DNA of 64,000 nucleotides from Candidatus Melainabacteria bacterium (lineage in GTDB: Bacteria; Cyanobacteriota; Vampirovibrionia; Obscuribacterales; Obscuribacteraceae). Positions 8,767 through 16,887 of the stretch are shown here, piece by piece (the stretch's first letter is position 1; each line of letters opens with the position of its first letter). The stretch is taken from assembly GCA_003153555.1 (NCBI GenBank), contig PLZS01000147.1:1-64000 (forward strand), given 5' to 3'. Under the pieces are notes generated by a model. It did not search any database, was not told the origin of the DNA, and saw nothing but the letters and a program-made list of their open reading frames with translations. Both the position numbers and the translations under genes were made by a program.

Positions 8767-9549
8767 ATGGATTGGCAAGAGAACTCCGACTATTGGAACG
8801 AGAACGCAGAGGCTTGGACATATCTGGCCAGGCACGGCCGAGATGTTACTAGGGACAATTTGAATACGCCGGCATTTCTTGAAATGTTGCCCGACGTCAA
8901 GGGCTTACGCGGTTTGGATATCGGCTGCGGTGAAGCAAACAATACAAGACTAGTTGCTCAACTTGGTGCCACCATGAGTGGTATCGATGCCTCTGAAGTT
9001 TTTATTAATCACGCAATCCATGCAGAAAAAGAAAAGCCTCTTGGTATAGAGTTCCACACCGCAAGTGCCGCCAAACTTCATTTCGAAAACGAGACATTCG
9101 ATTTCGTTATGGCCACCATGTTCTTGATGGATGTACCTGAACCACTCCTATGCATTCGAGAAGCATATCGTGTGATAAAGAACGGTGGCTTCTTTCAATT
9201 TTCTATCACTCACCCCTGTTTTCAGACGAGAAGATGGCAATGGGTTTCAGAAAACGAGAAGAAAGTAGGGGTCGTCTGCGGCGACTACTTCGAAGGACCA
9301 CAAGGAGAAATCCACCGCTGGACTTTCACAAACTCTTCGCCAGACGAACAACATAAATTCGAGAAATTCAAAGTACCGACTTTTTATTGGACTCTCAGTG
9401 AATGGCTTAATTGGCTGATTGCAGCAGGATTTGTACTTGAGCAATTTTGTGAACCGACGATCACACCGGACAAGATCACCCAATATCCGGGACTAGCCGG
9501 TTGGGACAAAATTGCGGGCTATCTTCACGTTCGTTGTAGAAAGAATTAG
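8767..9549 (+). CDS. SAM-dependent class I methyltransferase
   Basis: About 260 aa. Motif I is GLRGLDIGCGEANNTRLVAQ (the GxGxG-like SAM loop); the acidic end of strand 2 is MSGIDAS; motif IV is TFDFVMATMFLMDV; and a Methyltransf_11-type post-motif follows in EAYRVIKNGGFFQFSITHPC. It belongs to the broad UbiE/Methyltransf_11 group, and the substrate cannot be inferred. The start is either the ATG at 8767 (MDWQENSDYWNENAEAW), which has AAGG directly before it, or the GTG three codons earlier. An unrelated permease fragment follows within 15 bases of the stop, so the downstream neighbour is broken. Confidence 0.86.
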   Translation: MDWQENSDYWNENAEAWTYLARHGRDVTRDNLNTPAFLEMLPDVKGLRGLDIGCGEANNTRLVAQLGATMSGIDASEVFINHAIHAEKEKPLGIEFHTASAAKLHFENETFDFVMATMFLMDVPEPLLCIREAYRVIKNGGFFQFSITHPCFQTRRWQWVSENEKKVGVVCGDYFEGPQGEIHRWTFTNSSPDEQHKFEKFKVPTFYWTLSEWLNWLIAAGFVLEQFCEPTITPDKITQYPGLAGWDKIAGYLHVRCRKN

Positions 9550-9563
9550 TACGATCACGCTAG

Positions 9564-9737
9564 ACAAAAAGAACTGGAATTCCTGTGGTTACGACTGTCA
9601 TACTCGGAACTGTTTTTGTTGGCACGATGTATCCAACACCAGAGGGAGTTTACGGCTGGCTTCCATACCTCTTCCTCTCGTACTTATCCGCAGGCGCTTT
9701 AATTGTTTGGCGTCGCAAGAAAGTAGAAACAGCATGA
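9564..9737 (+). pseudogene. C-terminal remnant of an amino-acid permease (APC family)
   Basis: In the frame ending at the TGA at 9735, codons from 9564 read TKRTGIPVVTTVILGTVFVG, then TMYPTPEGVYGWLPYLFLSY and LSAGALIVWRRKKVETA. This is a typical last part of an APC-superfamily transporter: a (R)TGxPVV segment entering a helix, a hydrophobic final helix, then an Arg/Lys-rich tail. The frame is closed by TAG at 9561 just upstream, and there is no room for the other ten or so helices because the methyltransferase stop is at 9549. I read it as the tail of a gene whose 5' part was deleted. A functional 51-codon product from the GTG at 9585 is less likely. Confidence 0.55.
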
Positions 9738-9770
9738 TCAGTATTCAACGGACTCTATGCAAGGCGGACT

Positions 9771-10271
9771 CTACGCCAGCGCTTGCCTCACTAAGTTTTC
9801 AAACTTTTTGTCCAGTTCTTTAGCGGTTCGCAATATGTCGTCGGAGGCGAGGCGGCCAAAAGTCGTTGAAGGTTGATCGTAGGCAATCCATGTCTTTTCA
9901 TCACGAGTGTAAATAAGGACGCGTGGTGGCGCATACAAAGCCGCAAGCGTGTCTAATTTTGCCATTTGACTGGCTATCAACGGATTACCAACTAGATATT
10001 GACGGGCGTGTGTTGCGGACGCTGTCAGCGACGGCACGAGACGATCCATTTCCAAAATGGCGATGATCATCAAGCCGCTAGATCCTTCCATTCGCTGTAC
10101 GCGCTCGGCAAAATCCCCAGGAGCTGAGAGCGCTTGCTCCTGATCGAGCCTACCGAGCTGTTTTTCAAAAGCTGATGCGACTTCGTCGAAACTCTTGCTA
10201 GAATTGAACGTGAGCAGATTGATTGAATAGGCATTGCTTGTTGTCGAAATATCAGACGTACTCTGAATCAT
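9771..10271 (-). CDS. DUF302 domain protein
   Basis: 166 aa. The segment QYLVGNPLIASQMAKLDTLA, then LYAPPRVLIYTRDEKTWIAY and DQPSTTFGRL, is the core of DUF302 (TT1751-like alpha/beta fold), a family of unknown biochemical role often found near redox or stress genes. The ATG at 10271 has GGGAGA six bases upstream and lies inside the end of the truncated MaoC reading frame. So this gene starts within its neighbour, in a different frame. It is probably co-transcribed with the MarR regulator and the MaoC remnant upstream on the same strand. Confidence 0.8.
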   Translation of the reverse strand: MIQSTSDISTTSNAYSINLLTFNSSKSFDEVASAFEKQLGRLDQEQALSAPGDFAERVQRMEGSSGLMIIAILEMDRLVPSLTASATHARQYLVGNPLIASQMAKLDTLAALYAPPRVLIYTRDEKTWIAYDQPSTTFGRLASDDILRTAKELDKKFENLVRQALA

Positions 10272-10497
10272 TGCATCTCTCCCTTCTCGAATATTTTGCG
10301 CCGCGAAATGCCGCTAGACCAGCAAATATTGTTTCTGCCGCAGCCTCTTTATCTAAATGGAAGGGCTGCGGATCAAAGTTGCGAGCGAATGCAATAATTT
10401 GCGATTCATCTAACTGATATTTGTCACTTCGAAATATTTGCCCTACTGTCAAGTCATCGAGCGCAAGATAATCCTTTGTCTCATTTGCAGAACTCAT
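10252..10497 (-). pseudogene. Truncated MaoC-like hydratase (hot-dog N-terminus only)
   Basis: About 81 codons from the ATG at 10497 (GGAG eight bases upstream). The start matches MaoC-family (R)-specific enoyl hydratases: LDDLTVGQIFRSDKYQLDES, then IIAFARNFDPQPFHLDKEAA and ETIFAGLAA. After that the sequence becomes FRGAKYSRRERCNDSEYV and stops, where intact members (about 150 aa) continue with the catalytic SGWHT region and the rest of the fold. The central helix and second half are missing, so activity is unlikely. The junction falls where the DUF302 gene begins, consistent with a deletion that fused the two. Confidence 0.65.
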
Positions 10498-10502
10498 TGA
10501 AG

Positions 10503-10946
10503 TCACTCCAATTCTTTAGATAGGCTGGCTATCTTAGTCAAAACAGTTTGAAAAGTATCCCACTCTTGATCCGACAGCGATGACTGAATGTGGTTTTGCA
10601 TTTCTTGCCATCGCTCGAACGCTAAAAGCCGCCTCCGTTTTCCCTCAGCTGTCAGCTTCATCAGCTTGACGCGTGGATCGTGATGAGGAACTCGCATGAT
10701 CAGCCCACCTTCTTCCAAGAGCCTGACGTTTCGAGTAGTCGTGGTTTGATCGAGTTCCAACAATTCACTGAGTTGAGTAACGCTAGCCACAGACTGACGA
10801 TGGAGCACGCTCAACAACGTGTACTGAGTAGTGCGAAGTCCGCTCGGAGCCAATGCTTTGTCATACGCATTGGTAAGCGAACGGTCAGCACACCTAACTG
10901 TTCTGGAAATACATTCACTTTTAGGTACAGCAATTTCTTCCATCAT
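10503..10946 (-). CDS. MarR family transcriptional regulator
   Basis: About 147 aa. Winged-helix layout: SGLRTTQYTLLSVLHRQSVA, then VTQLSELLELDQTTTTRNVR (recognition helix) and LLEEGGLIMRVPHHDPRVKL (wing with DPRxK), ending in a dimerisation helix. Cysteines in the N-terminal segment (CISRTVRCADRS) could allow redox sensing, as in some MarR proteins; this is inference. Tandem ATG codons at 10946 and 10943 are both plausible. It is the first gene of a minus-strand set with the MaoC remnant and DUF302 gene, whose expression it probably controls. Its stop overlaps a GTG just before the MaoC ATG. Confidence 0.88.
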   Translation of the reverse strand: MMEEIAVPKSECISRTVRCADRSLTNAYDKALAPSGLRTTQYTLLSVLHRQSVASVTQLSELLELDQTTTTRNVRLLEEGGLIMRVPHHDPRVKLMKLTAEGKRRRLLAFERWQEMQNHIQSSLSDQEWDTFQTVLTKIASLSKELE

Positions 10947-10959
10947 TCTCAGAATATAC

Positions 10960-10975
10960 ACATGCAGCTACATGT
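10960..10975. promoter_or_regulatory. Candidate MarR operator
   Basis: The inverted repeat ACATG-CAGCTA-CATGT lies just upstream of the MarR start, in an A/T-rich stretch (10950-11045) suited to a promoter. MarR proteins usually bind such 16-20 base palindromes and autoregulate. Support is positional only. Confidence 0.3.
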
Positions 10976-11098
10976 ATTAGCATAGCACGCCATTGACAGC
11001 TGGCAAGAACAAAGACATTAAATACAAGTATATACATATATAAAGGAAAGAATTCCTAACCCTTGCAGAGTCGGACCGCAATAATGCCTGAGCGAACC

Positions 11099-11211
11099 TA
11101 AACCGATATCGGTCTAGATCCTGGGACTGAACTTAAATCGATATCGGTATGAATTACGCACAGATGATGCTTTAAATCCCGGGGCAGGAACTTAAACCGA
11201 TATCGGTTTAA
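11099..11211. repeat. Three GATATC-centred palindromes in a gene-free region
   Basis: The 410-base gap between the MarR gene and the gene at 11358 holds three copies of one palindrome. Copy A (11099-11116) is TAAACCGATATCGGTCTA. Copy B (11133-11150), TTAAATCGATATCGGTAT, is weaker. Copy C (11192-11211) is a perfect 20-base palindrome, TTAAACCGATATCGGTTTAA. Their GATATC centres are 35 and 59 bases apart. Flanks recur too: TTTAAATCCCGGG follows copy C, and a matching TTTAAATCCCGGGG stands at 11171-11184, so a longer unit was duplicated. The cluster is about 150-260 bases before the downstream start codon. Multiple operators or a small dispersed repeat are both possible. Confidence 0.7.
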
Positions 11212-11357
11212 ATCCCGGGTGTGAACCGCCAAAACGCTCCAGGGTCCAAGTCCCCGGCTCCAACCAGACTGGTAATAGTTTAGTAAGGTCGCCAGCCTAA
11301 ACTGAGGCTATATAACGAATAATTGGGCATTGCTGCCCTGAAATGGAGCACCATAAT

Positions 11358-11798
11358 ATGGGTACATTTGATTCTTCAGGAAAAGCTCTAGGCGAAGTTT
11401 CGACTGGATCTGACACAAGAGCAGTTTTAACCAGCGCAACAGACCTAGCAAGGCTAAATCCTTCCGATCACACGGTCTTTTTAAAAACCCCAAACACGTC
11501 CAATCTGCATGACTTCCATATAGCAGGTTTGACGACCCTCGCCGGTGGTCTTACTGGCGGAGCCCTTGGAGCCGGTTACGGACTTGTTGCAGAAGCCACC
11601 GTACAGACGTTGAAATTTCCACTGGCGATAGGTTTGGGTGCCATAGGTGCAGGACGCATGGCCGGCGATTTGCTCGCCACTGAAGCACGCTACATGTCCA
11701 TGGCAGGGAAATATGGAGTGCGCGGACTGGCGATCGGTGCGCTGATCGGAGCCACTGCTTACGGCGCATATGAAGTCAAAAATTACTTTGAGAAGTGA
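11358..11798 (+). CDS. Small Gly/Ala-rich protein with membrane-like helices
   Basis: 146 aa, family not recognised. After a polar N-terminus there are Gly-rich helices, LTTLAGGLTGGALGAGYGLV and FPLAIGLGAIGAGRMAGDLL, and a last one, GVRGLAIGALIGATAYGAYE. The GxxxG spacing is typical of glycine-zipper helices that pack in membranes or oligomers. The ATG at 11358 is chosen over one five codons upstream because GGAG lies nine bases before it. It is preceded by the cluster of GATATC palindromes, and the same composition occurs in the larger proteins at 6645 and 62473. No enzymatic motif is visible. Confidence 0.72.
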   Translation: MGTFDSSGKALGEVSTGSDTRAVLTSATDLARLNPSDHTVFLKTPNTSNLHDFHIAGLTTLAGGLTGGALGAGYGLVAEATVQTLKFPLAIGLGAIGAGRMAGDLLATEARYMSMAGKYGVRGLAIGALIGATAYGAYEVKNYFEK

Positions 11799-11910
11799 TC
11801 CTAGAAAGCAAATAGTATTTACTTAGCAGGAAAGTTTCTCCTCAGGGCACTCAGGCGCACTCACTGGATGCTGCTCAAGGGTGCTGTCTCCAGGCAGTCG
11901 ACATCGAAAT

Positions 11911-13425
11911 TTATTTTGAAGTAACAGCTGCGTTTTTAGAAAGTATGGCATCTGCGCATTGCCGAATGTGGCTTGCAGACTCATGCCGATGCGTCTCCTC
12001 AAGTAATTTCGCGTAACACTCAAGCAGCTGGCCGACGACTGTGTCTTCTGCACCAAGAGCTTTGGTCTGTCCATCGATCGCTCGCAAATAGTAAATCTCT
12101 GCTTCATCGTACTTTTGTTTGCGTCTGAGAATTTCCGCTAGATAGAAAAAGCAGGTAGCAATATCGGTATCGACCTGAGCGTGGGAGGGCTCCAGAATAC
12201 CGATCAAGCGCTTAAGCAACAATTCTGCAGCAGAGAAATTGTTCTCTAAATATCTAGACTGAGCTAAGTTTTTAAGACAAAGGAGAAGCTCTTGATTATT
12301 TTGCGGCGTTTCACTTTGCCTGATCGATAACAATCGCTCCCAAACTAGAGAAGCTTGTTCGTAATGACTCAAACTTTGATAATGATTCGCCATTTTAAGC
12401 AAGGCGATGGTGTTGTCTGGATGAGATGGAGGCAATCGCTTTTCGTAAATAAGCAGCGCGTCCTTGTATAGCTCCTCTGCTTTTTCTGGCTCACCATCAG
12501 CTTCGAGTACATCAGCAAGATCGACCATGGTGCTAGCAACATTGGGGTGACGTTCCCCGAGGATACGACATTTGATCGACATAATGCGCTTATACAAATT
12601 AGTCGCTTCGGCATATTTTTCTCTAGCAGCGTTGAACTTGGCGAGACTAGACATCCTCTGAAGAACTTCAGCATCGCTAGCTTCTATCGACTTTTCTTCA
12701 AGCTCAAGAAGTCTAAGTTCCAACGATTCTGCTGCGGCTTTGTCACCAAGTTCAACAAGGACGTGAATCAAATTGCGAATTACTTCGCTCAACTCACCGC
12801 TATTTTTGCCCAAACTGGTTTCCAGAATGCCCAGCGCTTGCTCCCACAGAAAGCGGGATTGCTGGAATTTACCTTGATCCTGATAGAGCTTGGCAAGATT
12901 GCTCAGACCGATTCCGACCTCGGAATGTTTGAATCCAACCGCTTTTTCAAGAATCAGAAGAGAGCGCTTATAAGCTTTCTCAGCCTCTTCGTATTGCTTT
13001 TGCCCAGCATAAACCAACCCCAAATTAGCCAAACTATTGGCGACTTCAGGATGCTCGGCGCCTAACGCATACATGTACACGTTGGTCAGTCGCTTACAGA
13101 GAGGCTCGGCCTCGGCGTAGCGCTCCTGGAAAAAGTACAAGGCGGATAAGTTGTTCAAACTGGCGACGATGTCTTCATGAAGGCTCGGCAACGTGCGCTC
13201 TCGAATTGTTAACGAGCGGTCGTAAAGTGGCTCAGCCTTGTCGTATTTTCCCTGCTCGAAATAAATCTCGGCAAGATTATCCAAAACATTGGCAATTTCA
13301 AGCTCATCGCCGACATCATCAGCTTCTCGCAAAGCCGCGTGCATAAAGTTCTCAGCTTGACTGTAGCGTCCCTCTTGGAACGCTTCAGCGCCTAGTTCCG
13401 CAAAACTTTTCTGGCCTTGATTCAT
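11911..13425 (-). CDS. Tetratricopeptide-repeat protein (kinesin light chain-like repeats)
   Basis: 504 aa, almost entirely TPRs of the 42-residue TPR_10/TPR_12 kind. Examples are ANVLDNLAEIYFEQGKYDKA, VANSLANLGLVYAGQKQYEE and VGIGLSNLAKLYQDQGKFQQ, with the linker pattern LG.(E/K)HP.V..... between units. I count roughly ten units. Such proteins are protein-binding scaffolds; no catalytic domain, signal peptide or membrane segment is seen, so it is probably cytoplasmic. The ATG at 13425 (MNQGQKSFAELG) has only a weak RBS. It is divergent from the hybrid kinase at 13676, and a regulatory partnership is possible but not shown. Confidence 0.85.
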   Translation of the reverse strand: MNQGQKSFAELGAEAFQEGRYSQAENFMHAALREADDVGDELEIANVLDNLAEIYFEQGKYDKAEPLYDRSLTIRERTLPSLHEDIVASLNNLSALYFFQERYAEAEPLCKRLTNVYMYALGAEHPEVANSLANLGLVYAGQKQYEEAEKAYKRSLLILEKAVGFKHSEVGIGLSNLAKLYQDQGKFQQSRFLWEQALGILETSLGKNSGELSEVIRNLIHVLVELGDKAAAESLELRLLELEEKSIEASDAEVLQRMSSLAKFNAAREKYAEATNLYKRIMSIKCRILGERHPNVASTMVDLADVLEADGEPEKAEELYKDALLIYEKRLPPSHPDNTIALLKMANHYQSLSHYEQASLVWERLLSIRQSETPQNNQELLLCLKNLAQSRYLENNFSAAELLLKRLIGILEPSHAQVDTDIATCFFYLAEILRRKQKYDEAEIYYLRAIDGQTKALGAEDTVVGQLLECYAKLLEETHRHESASHIRQCADAILSKNAAVTSK

Positions 13426-13622
13426 GTTTGTCGTCTAAATGGCGGAAAGATAATTGAATACTGCCCATTTCACCGTTCAAAGTATCTTAATTCGGGGCTC
13501 CTGCGGACAGTTATTTTAGGGCAATTTAAGGGCATGAGCATTGTGACGCACACATATAACATCTTGAAGAGTCGACAAAATCAGCCGGGCTTACCATTGA
13601 CCTACAATCAAATCCTTCGTTC

Positions 13623-13639
13623 AGATGCCTCCGGCATCT
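13623..13639. promoter_or_regulatory. Perfect 7-bp hairpin before the hybrid kinase
   Basis: AGATGCC-TCC-GGCATCT forms a perfect stem with a three-base loop, 37 bases before the kinase ATG. No T-run follows, so it is more likely an operator or leader hairpin than a terminator. Confidence 0.35.
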
Positions 13640-13675
13640 ACCCCTAACCTTCGAACGATGAATTGAGTAAGAGCG

Positions 13676-16117
13676 ATGAGCAAAAATATTAACGTATTAG
13701 TCATCGACCACAATCGTGAAGATGCCCGGCTGCTGCAAAAGCTTCTAGCCGAAAGTGAGACTGGCAATTTCGCAGTTGAGTGCGTCGAGAGCATAGATGC
13801 AGGACTAGAGCGCATTGAGCGGGGCGACATCGATGTGCTTTTACTCGACCTGTCAATGCCCGAGAGCCAAGGCATCCAGACTTTCATCTCCGTGCGCAAC
13901 AAGACGAATAACATCCCGATTGTCGTCTTGACCGGTTTAAATGAACATACAGTTGCTCTCGAAGCAGTTAAACTCGGCGCCCAAGATTATTTGGTCAAGC
14001 GAGACCTGAAGTCAAACTGGCTCAGTCGCGCTTTGCTTTATGCAATCGAGCGATTCGCCGCCAACAGAGAGATCAAAACTTTGAACGAAGAGCTGGTCAA
14101 AGCGCGTGATGAGGCCCTGGCAGCAGCGCGCTTCAAAGCAGAATTTCTGGCCAACATGAGTCATGAGATTCGCACACCCATGAACGCCGTCATCGGCATG
14201 AGCGATCTCTTGCGAAGAACCAATCTCAATACAGAACAAAGCAAATTCGTTGAAGTAATTAAAAGTGCGGGCGGCGCGTTGCTTAACGTGGTCAACGACA
14301 TTTTGCTCTTTTCCAAAATGGAAGCGGGTCGGTTTCCTTTGGAAAATGCCGAGTTCAACCTGCTTGAAGTTATCGAGGGAGTGGCAGAAATACTCGGTGG
14401 GCAAGCACGTTTAAAAGAAATATCCCTAATAACCTTTGTGGAACCGACAGTGCAACGGTGCATCACTGGTGATGCTACGCGTTTGCGTCAAATCTTGCTG
14501 AACCTAGGCAGTAATGCGGTTAAATTTACGGACAAAGGGCACGTCCTCATCACCGTCCACAATGATCCTGGCAGCCGCGACACGCTCAAGTTCTCAATTG
14601 AGGACAGCGGCTCTGGTTTGTCAGCCGATACGATGAAAAGACTCTTCAAGCCGTTTTCACAAGGACTGGAAAAAGCCGCCACCACCAACGGTGGCACAGG
14701 GCTTGGGCTAGCAATATCGAAATTGATGGTTGAGTTGATGGGCGGCGAAATTGGCGTGCAAAGCACCCACGGAAAGGGTTCTACCTTTTGGTTCAAATTA
14801 CCGGTGCAACCAGGCGAGCAAAAACATGAGCTGGTAACCAATCCCACAGGTAGAATGCTGGCAGTCAACTTTACTCTTCGTGAACTGGAGTATCTACGCA
14901 AATTGACCACGCACTATGGGATGGGCTTTGGCAGCGCTGCTGACGCTAAAGAAGCTGTCTTGGAAGTGGAACGCTCTCGTAAAAACGGTAGCATTTATGA
15001 TTTTGCATTGATCAATGTTGACTCTGCCAATATCGATCGCTCTACCGTTTCCACCGATTTGGCAACACTCGTTAACCAGTTGGAGCTGTTTGGAATTTTA
15101 GTGACAAGCTTTGATCAAGCGGCATTAGGTGAGGATGCTATTAAAGCAGGATTCTCAGCTTACTTGACTCGCCCACTGAAGCAAACACAACTAATTCAAT
15201 GCCTTCACGACTTATCCAACGGCAAGAAATTATCACCAATTACCAGAGGCTTGGAAAGTAACAACAAAGATCACTGCCTGGATCCAACACTAAGAGTGCT
15301 CATCGTTGAAGACAATCCAATCAACCAGGAAGTGGCAAACCTCCAGCTTAAAAAGCTGGGACTAACATCCGTAATATGCGGCAACGGCAAGGAAGCAGTA
15401 GACCTGATCAAACAACAGGAATTTGATGTCATTCTAATGGATTGCCAAATGCCGGTCATGGACGGCTTTGAAGCAACGCGACAGATACGAGCTTTGGGCG
15501 ACACGATCAAAACTTCTCCAATAATTATAGCCATGACAGCAAATGCTATGGAAGGAGATCGAGAGAATTGCCTTGCTATCGGCATGGACGAGTACGTCGC
15601 CAAACCAATTACGATTGATGGATTGAAACAGTTGCTGAGCGCTTTATTGCCGCATCGCTTGGTTGAATTACAAACCTACGAAATTCGTTTTCAACTGGAA
15701 CGATCTTCGCGAAGCACAACCGTCATAAGCGAAGATATGTCAAAAACTAGAGCAAAGCCCGAGACACCACATCGCGGATTAGACACTGAAATGCTCACAG
15801 TCAACTTCGGATGGGAAAGCGCCTGCCGGCTATTAAGCATGTTCACTGATGGCACTCCGGCGATTTTAGCGAAACTCAATGATGCAATCGAATGCCAAGA
15901 TCTAGCCATGGCAAAAGCAAACACGCACGAACTGAAGGGCTACTGCTCAACTATTTCGATGCATGATATGGCATCACTAAGCAAACAAATAGGAGAAGCT
16001 ACTCGGAACCAAGCATGGGACGAAGCACGCCAACTGTATGCTCAATTGGTGGATGCCTTCGAGGACGCACGCCGAGAGATTGAAACACTGACCATGACTT
16101 CCACTACTTCCAGTTGA
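13676..16117 (+). CDS. Hybrid sensor histidine kinase (REC-HisKA-HATPase-REC-HPt)
   Basis: 813 aa, no membrane segment, so cytoplasmic. Order: receiver 1 (residues 5-125, phospho-acceptor D58 in VLLLDLSMPE); coiled linker; HisKA with H163 in FLANMSHEIRTPMN; HATPase with the N-box around N280, DSGSGL at 310-315 and GGTGLGLAI at 339-347; a degenerate receiver (about 395-515) lacking the acidic pocket; an intact receiver (about 540-658, D589 in VILMDCQMPVMDG, K643); and an HPt domain with H751 in THELKGYCSTI. This supports an internal phosphorelay H163 to D589 to H751, gated by an input receiver at the N-terminus. The response regulator gene follows ten bases downstream and is the likely partner. 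Confidence 0.92.
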   Translation: MSKNINVLVIDHNREDARLLQKLLAESETGNFAVECVESIDAGLERIERGDIDVLLLDLSMPESQGIQTFISVRNKTNNIPIVVLTGLNEHTVALEAVKLGAQDYLVKRDLKSNWLSRALLYAIERFAANREIKTLNEELVKARDEALAAARFKAEFLANMSHEIRTPMNAVIGMSDLLRRTNLNTEQSKFVEVIKSAGGALLNVVNDILLFSKMEAGRFPLENAEFNLLEVIEGVAEILGGQARLKEISLITFVEPTVQRCITGDATRLRQILLNLGSNAVKFTDKGHVLITVHNDPGSRDTLKFSIEDSGSGLSADTMKRLFKPFSQGLEKAATTNGGTGLGLAISKLMVELMGGEIGVQSTHGKGSTFWFKLPVQPGEQKHELVTNPTGRMLAVNFTLRELEYLRKLTTHYGMGFGSAADAKEAVLEVERSRKNGSIYDFALINVDSANIDRSTVSTDLATLVNQLELFGILVTSFDQAALGEDAIKAGFSAYLTRPLKQTQLIQCLHDLSNGKKLSPITRGLESNNKDHCLDPTLRVLIVEDNPINQEVANLQLKKLGLTSVICGNGKEAVDLIKQQEFDVILMDCQMPVMDGFEATRQIRALGDTIKTSPIIIAMTANAMEGDRENCLAIGMDEYVAKPITIDGLKQLLSALLPHRLVELQTYEIRFQLERSSRSTTVISEDMSKTRAKPETPHRGLDTEMLTVNFGWESACRLLSMFTDGTPAILAKLNDAIECQDLAMAKANTHELKGYCSTISMHDMASLSKQIGEATRNQAWDEARQLYAQLVDAFEDARREIETLTMTSTTSS

Positions 16118-16127
16118 TGAGGCTCGT

Positions 16128-16769
16128 ATGTCTGAAGAAACTATTTCCATATTTCTAGTTGAAGATAACGAGCTAATCAGATCGGCAGTCTCTGTAGCTT
16201 TGAATGGTATCAAAGGATTCAAGGTAGTGGGTCAAGCCGCAGACGGAGCCTCTGCCATCACCGAGATTCTTGCCAATCCGCCAAATCTTGCATTGGTAGA
16301 CATCGGACTACCTAAGGTAGATGGCATTGAAGTGACGAAAACGGTGAAACAAGAATTGCCTGGTCTGAAAGCGATAATGCTGACCTCACACGATTCTGAT
16401 GAAGACATGTTCGCTTCTTTTCAAGCAGGCGCAAACGGATACATAATAAAAGACGGATTTAGCAAAGCAAAGCTCGAAGTGGCTATTCGAACAGTCAACT
16501 CAGGAAGCTCATGGTTGGATCCACTAATCGCGCAACGCGTTCTGCAAGTAGCTGCCAACGCAGACAAACTCAACTTGACTCGCAACGAGAAATCATACTT
16601 AGAAAAAGTTGCAGACAGCGCTTCAAGAGAAAATCGCGCTGCAACAGATCAAGCACACGCATTAAAAGAACTGGCAGAAGATCATATGGATGAAGCGTGG
16701 GATTCATTCATGCACAGACTAATGGGCTTTCAACAAAGCAATCCGCTGCCTGACGAAGAAAAAAACTGA
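16128..16769 (+). CDS. Response regulator with NarL-like receiver but no recognisable HTH
   Basis: 213 aa. The receiver is complete: acidic pair VEDNE, phospho-acceptor D58 in LALVDIGLPKVDG, T86 in IMLTSHD, K108 in GYIIKDG. After AIRTVNSGSSWLDPLIAQRV, the sequence that leads into a GerE/LuxR helix-turn-helix in NarL-type proteins, the C-terminus is instead a charged helical tail (LTRNEKSYLEKVADSASREN) without the conserved HTH residues. It may act by protein contact rather than DNA binding. GAGG lies five bases before the ATG. It is transcribed with the hybrid kinase, whose HPt domain is the likely phosphodonor. Confidence 0.87.
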   Translation: MSEETISIFLVEDNELIRSAVSVALNGIKGFKVVGQAADGASAITEILANPPNLALVDIGLPKVDGIEVTKTVKQELPGLKAIMLTSHDSDEDMFASFQAGANGYIIKDGFSKAKLEVAIRTVNSGSSWLDPLIAQRVLQVAANADKLNLTRNEKSYLEKVADSASRENRAATDQAHALKELAEDHMDEAWDSFMHRLMGFQQSNPLPDEEKN

Positions 16770-16813
16770 CCCGTAGAGCCGTATCTGTGCAGCGCAATGC
16801 TTGCAAGTGCCAA

Positions 16814-16852
16814 CTTCACCACTTATGGTGCTTAGCACCAATAGTAGTGAAG
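16814..16852. terminator. Long hairpin between convergent genes
   Basis: The arms 16814-16831 and 16835-16852 pair at 15 of 18 positions around a TTA loop (CTTCACCACTTATGGTGC against GCACCAATAGTAGTGAAG). It lies between the stops of the response regulator (+) and the EF-hand gene (-), so it could end transcripts from both sides. No long T-run is present. Confidence 0.5.
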
Positions 16853-16887
16853 TCGCGTCTTAGGTTCGCTTCTTTGGTTAGGGTAGC

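Noticed and set aside
11099..11220. CRISPR-like array
   Set aside because: The three repeats are palindromic, unequal in spacing and degenerate, with no cas genes nearby.
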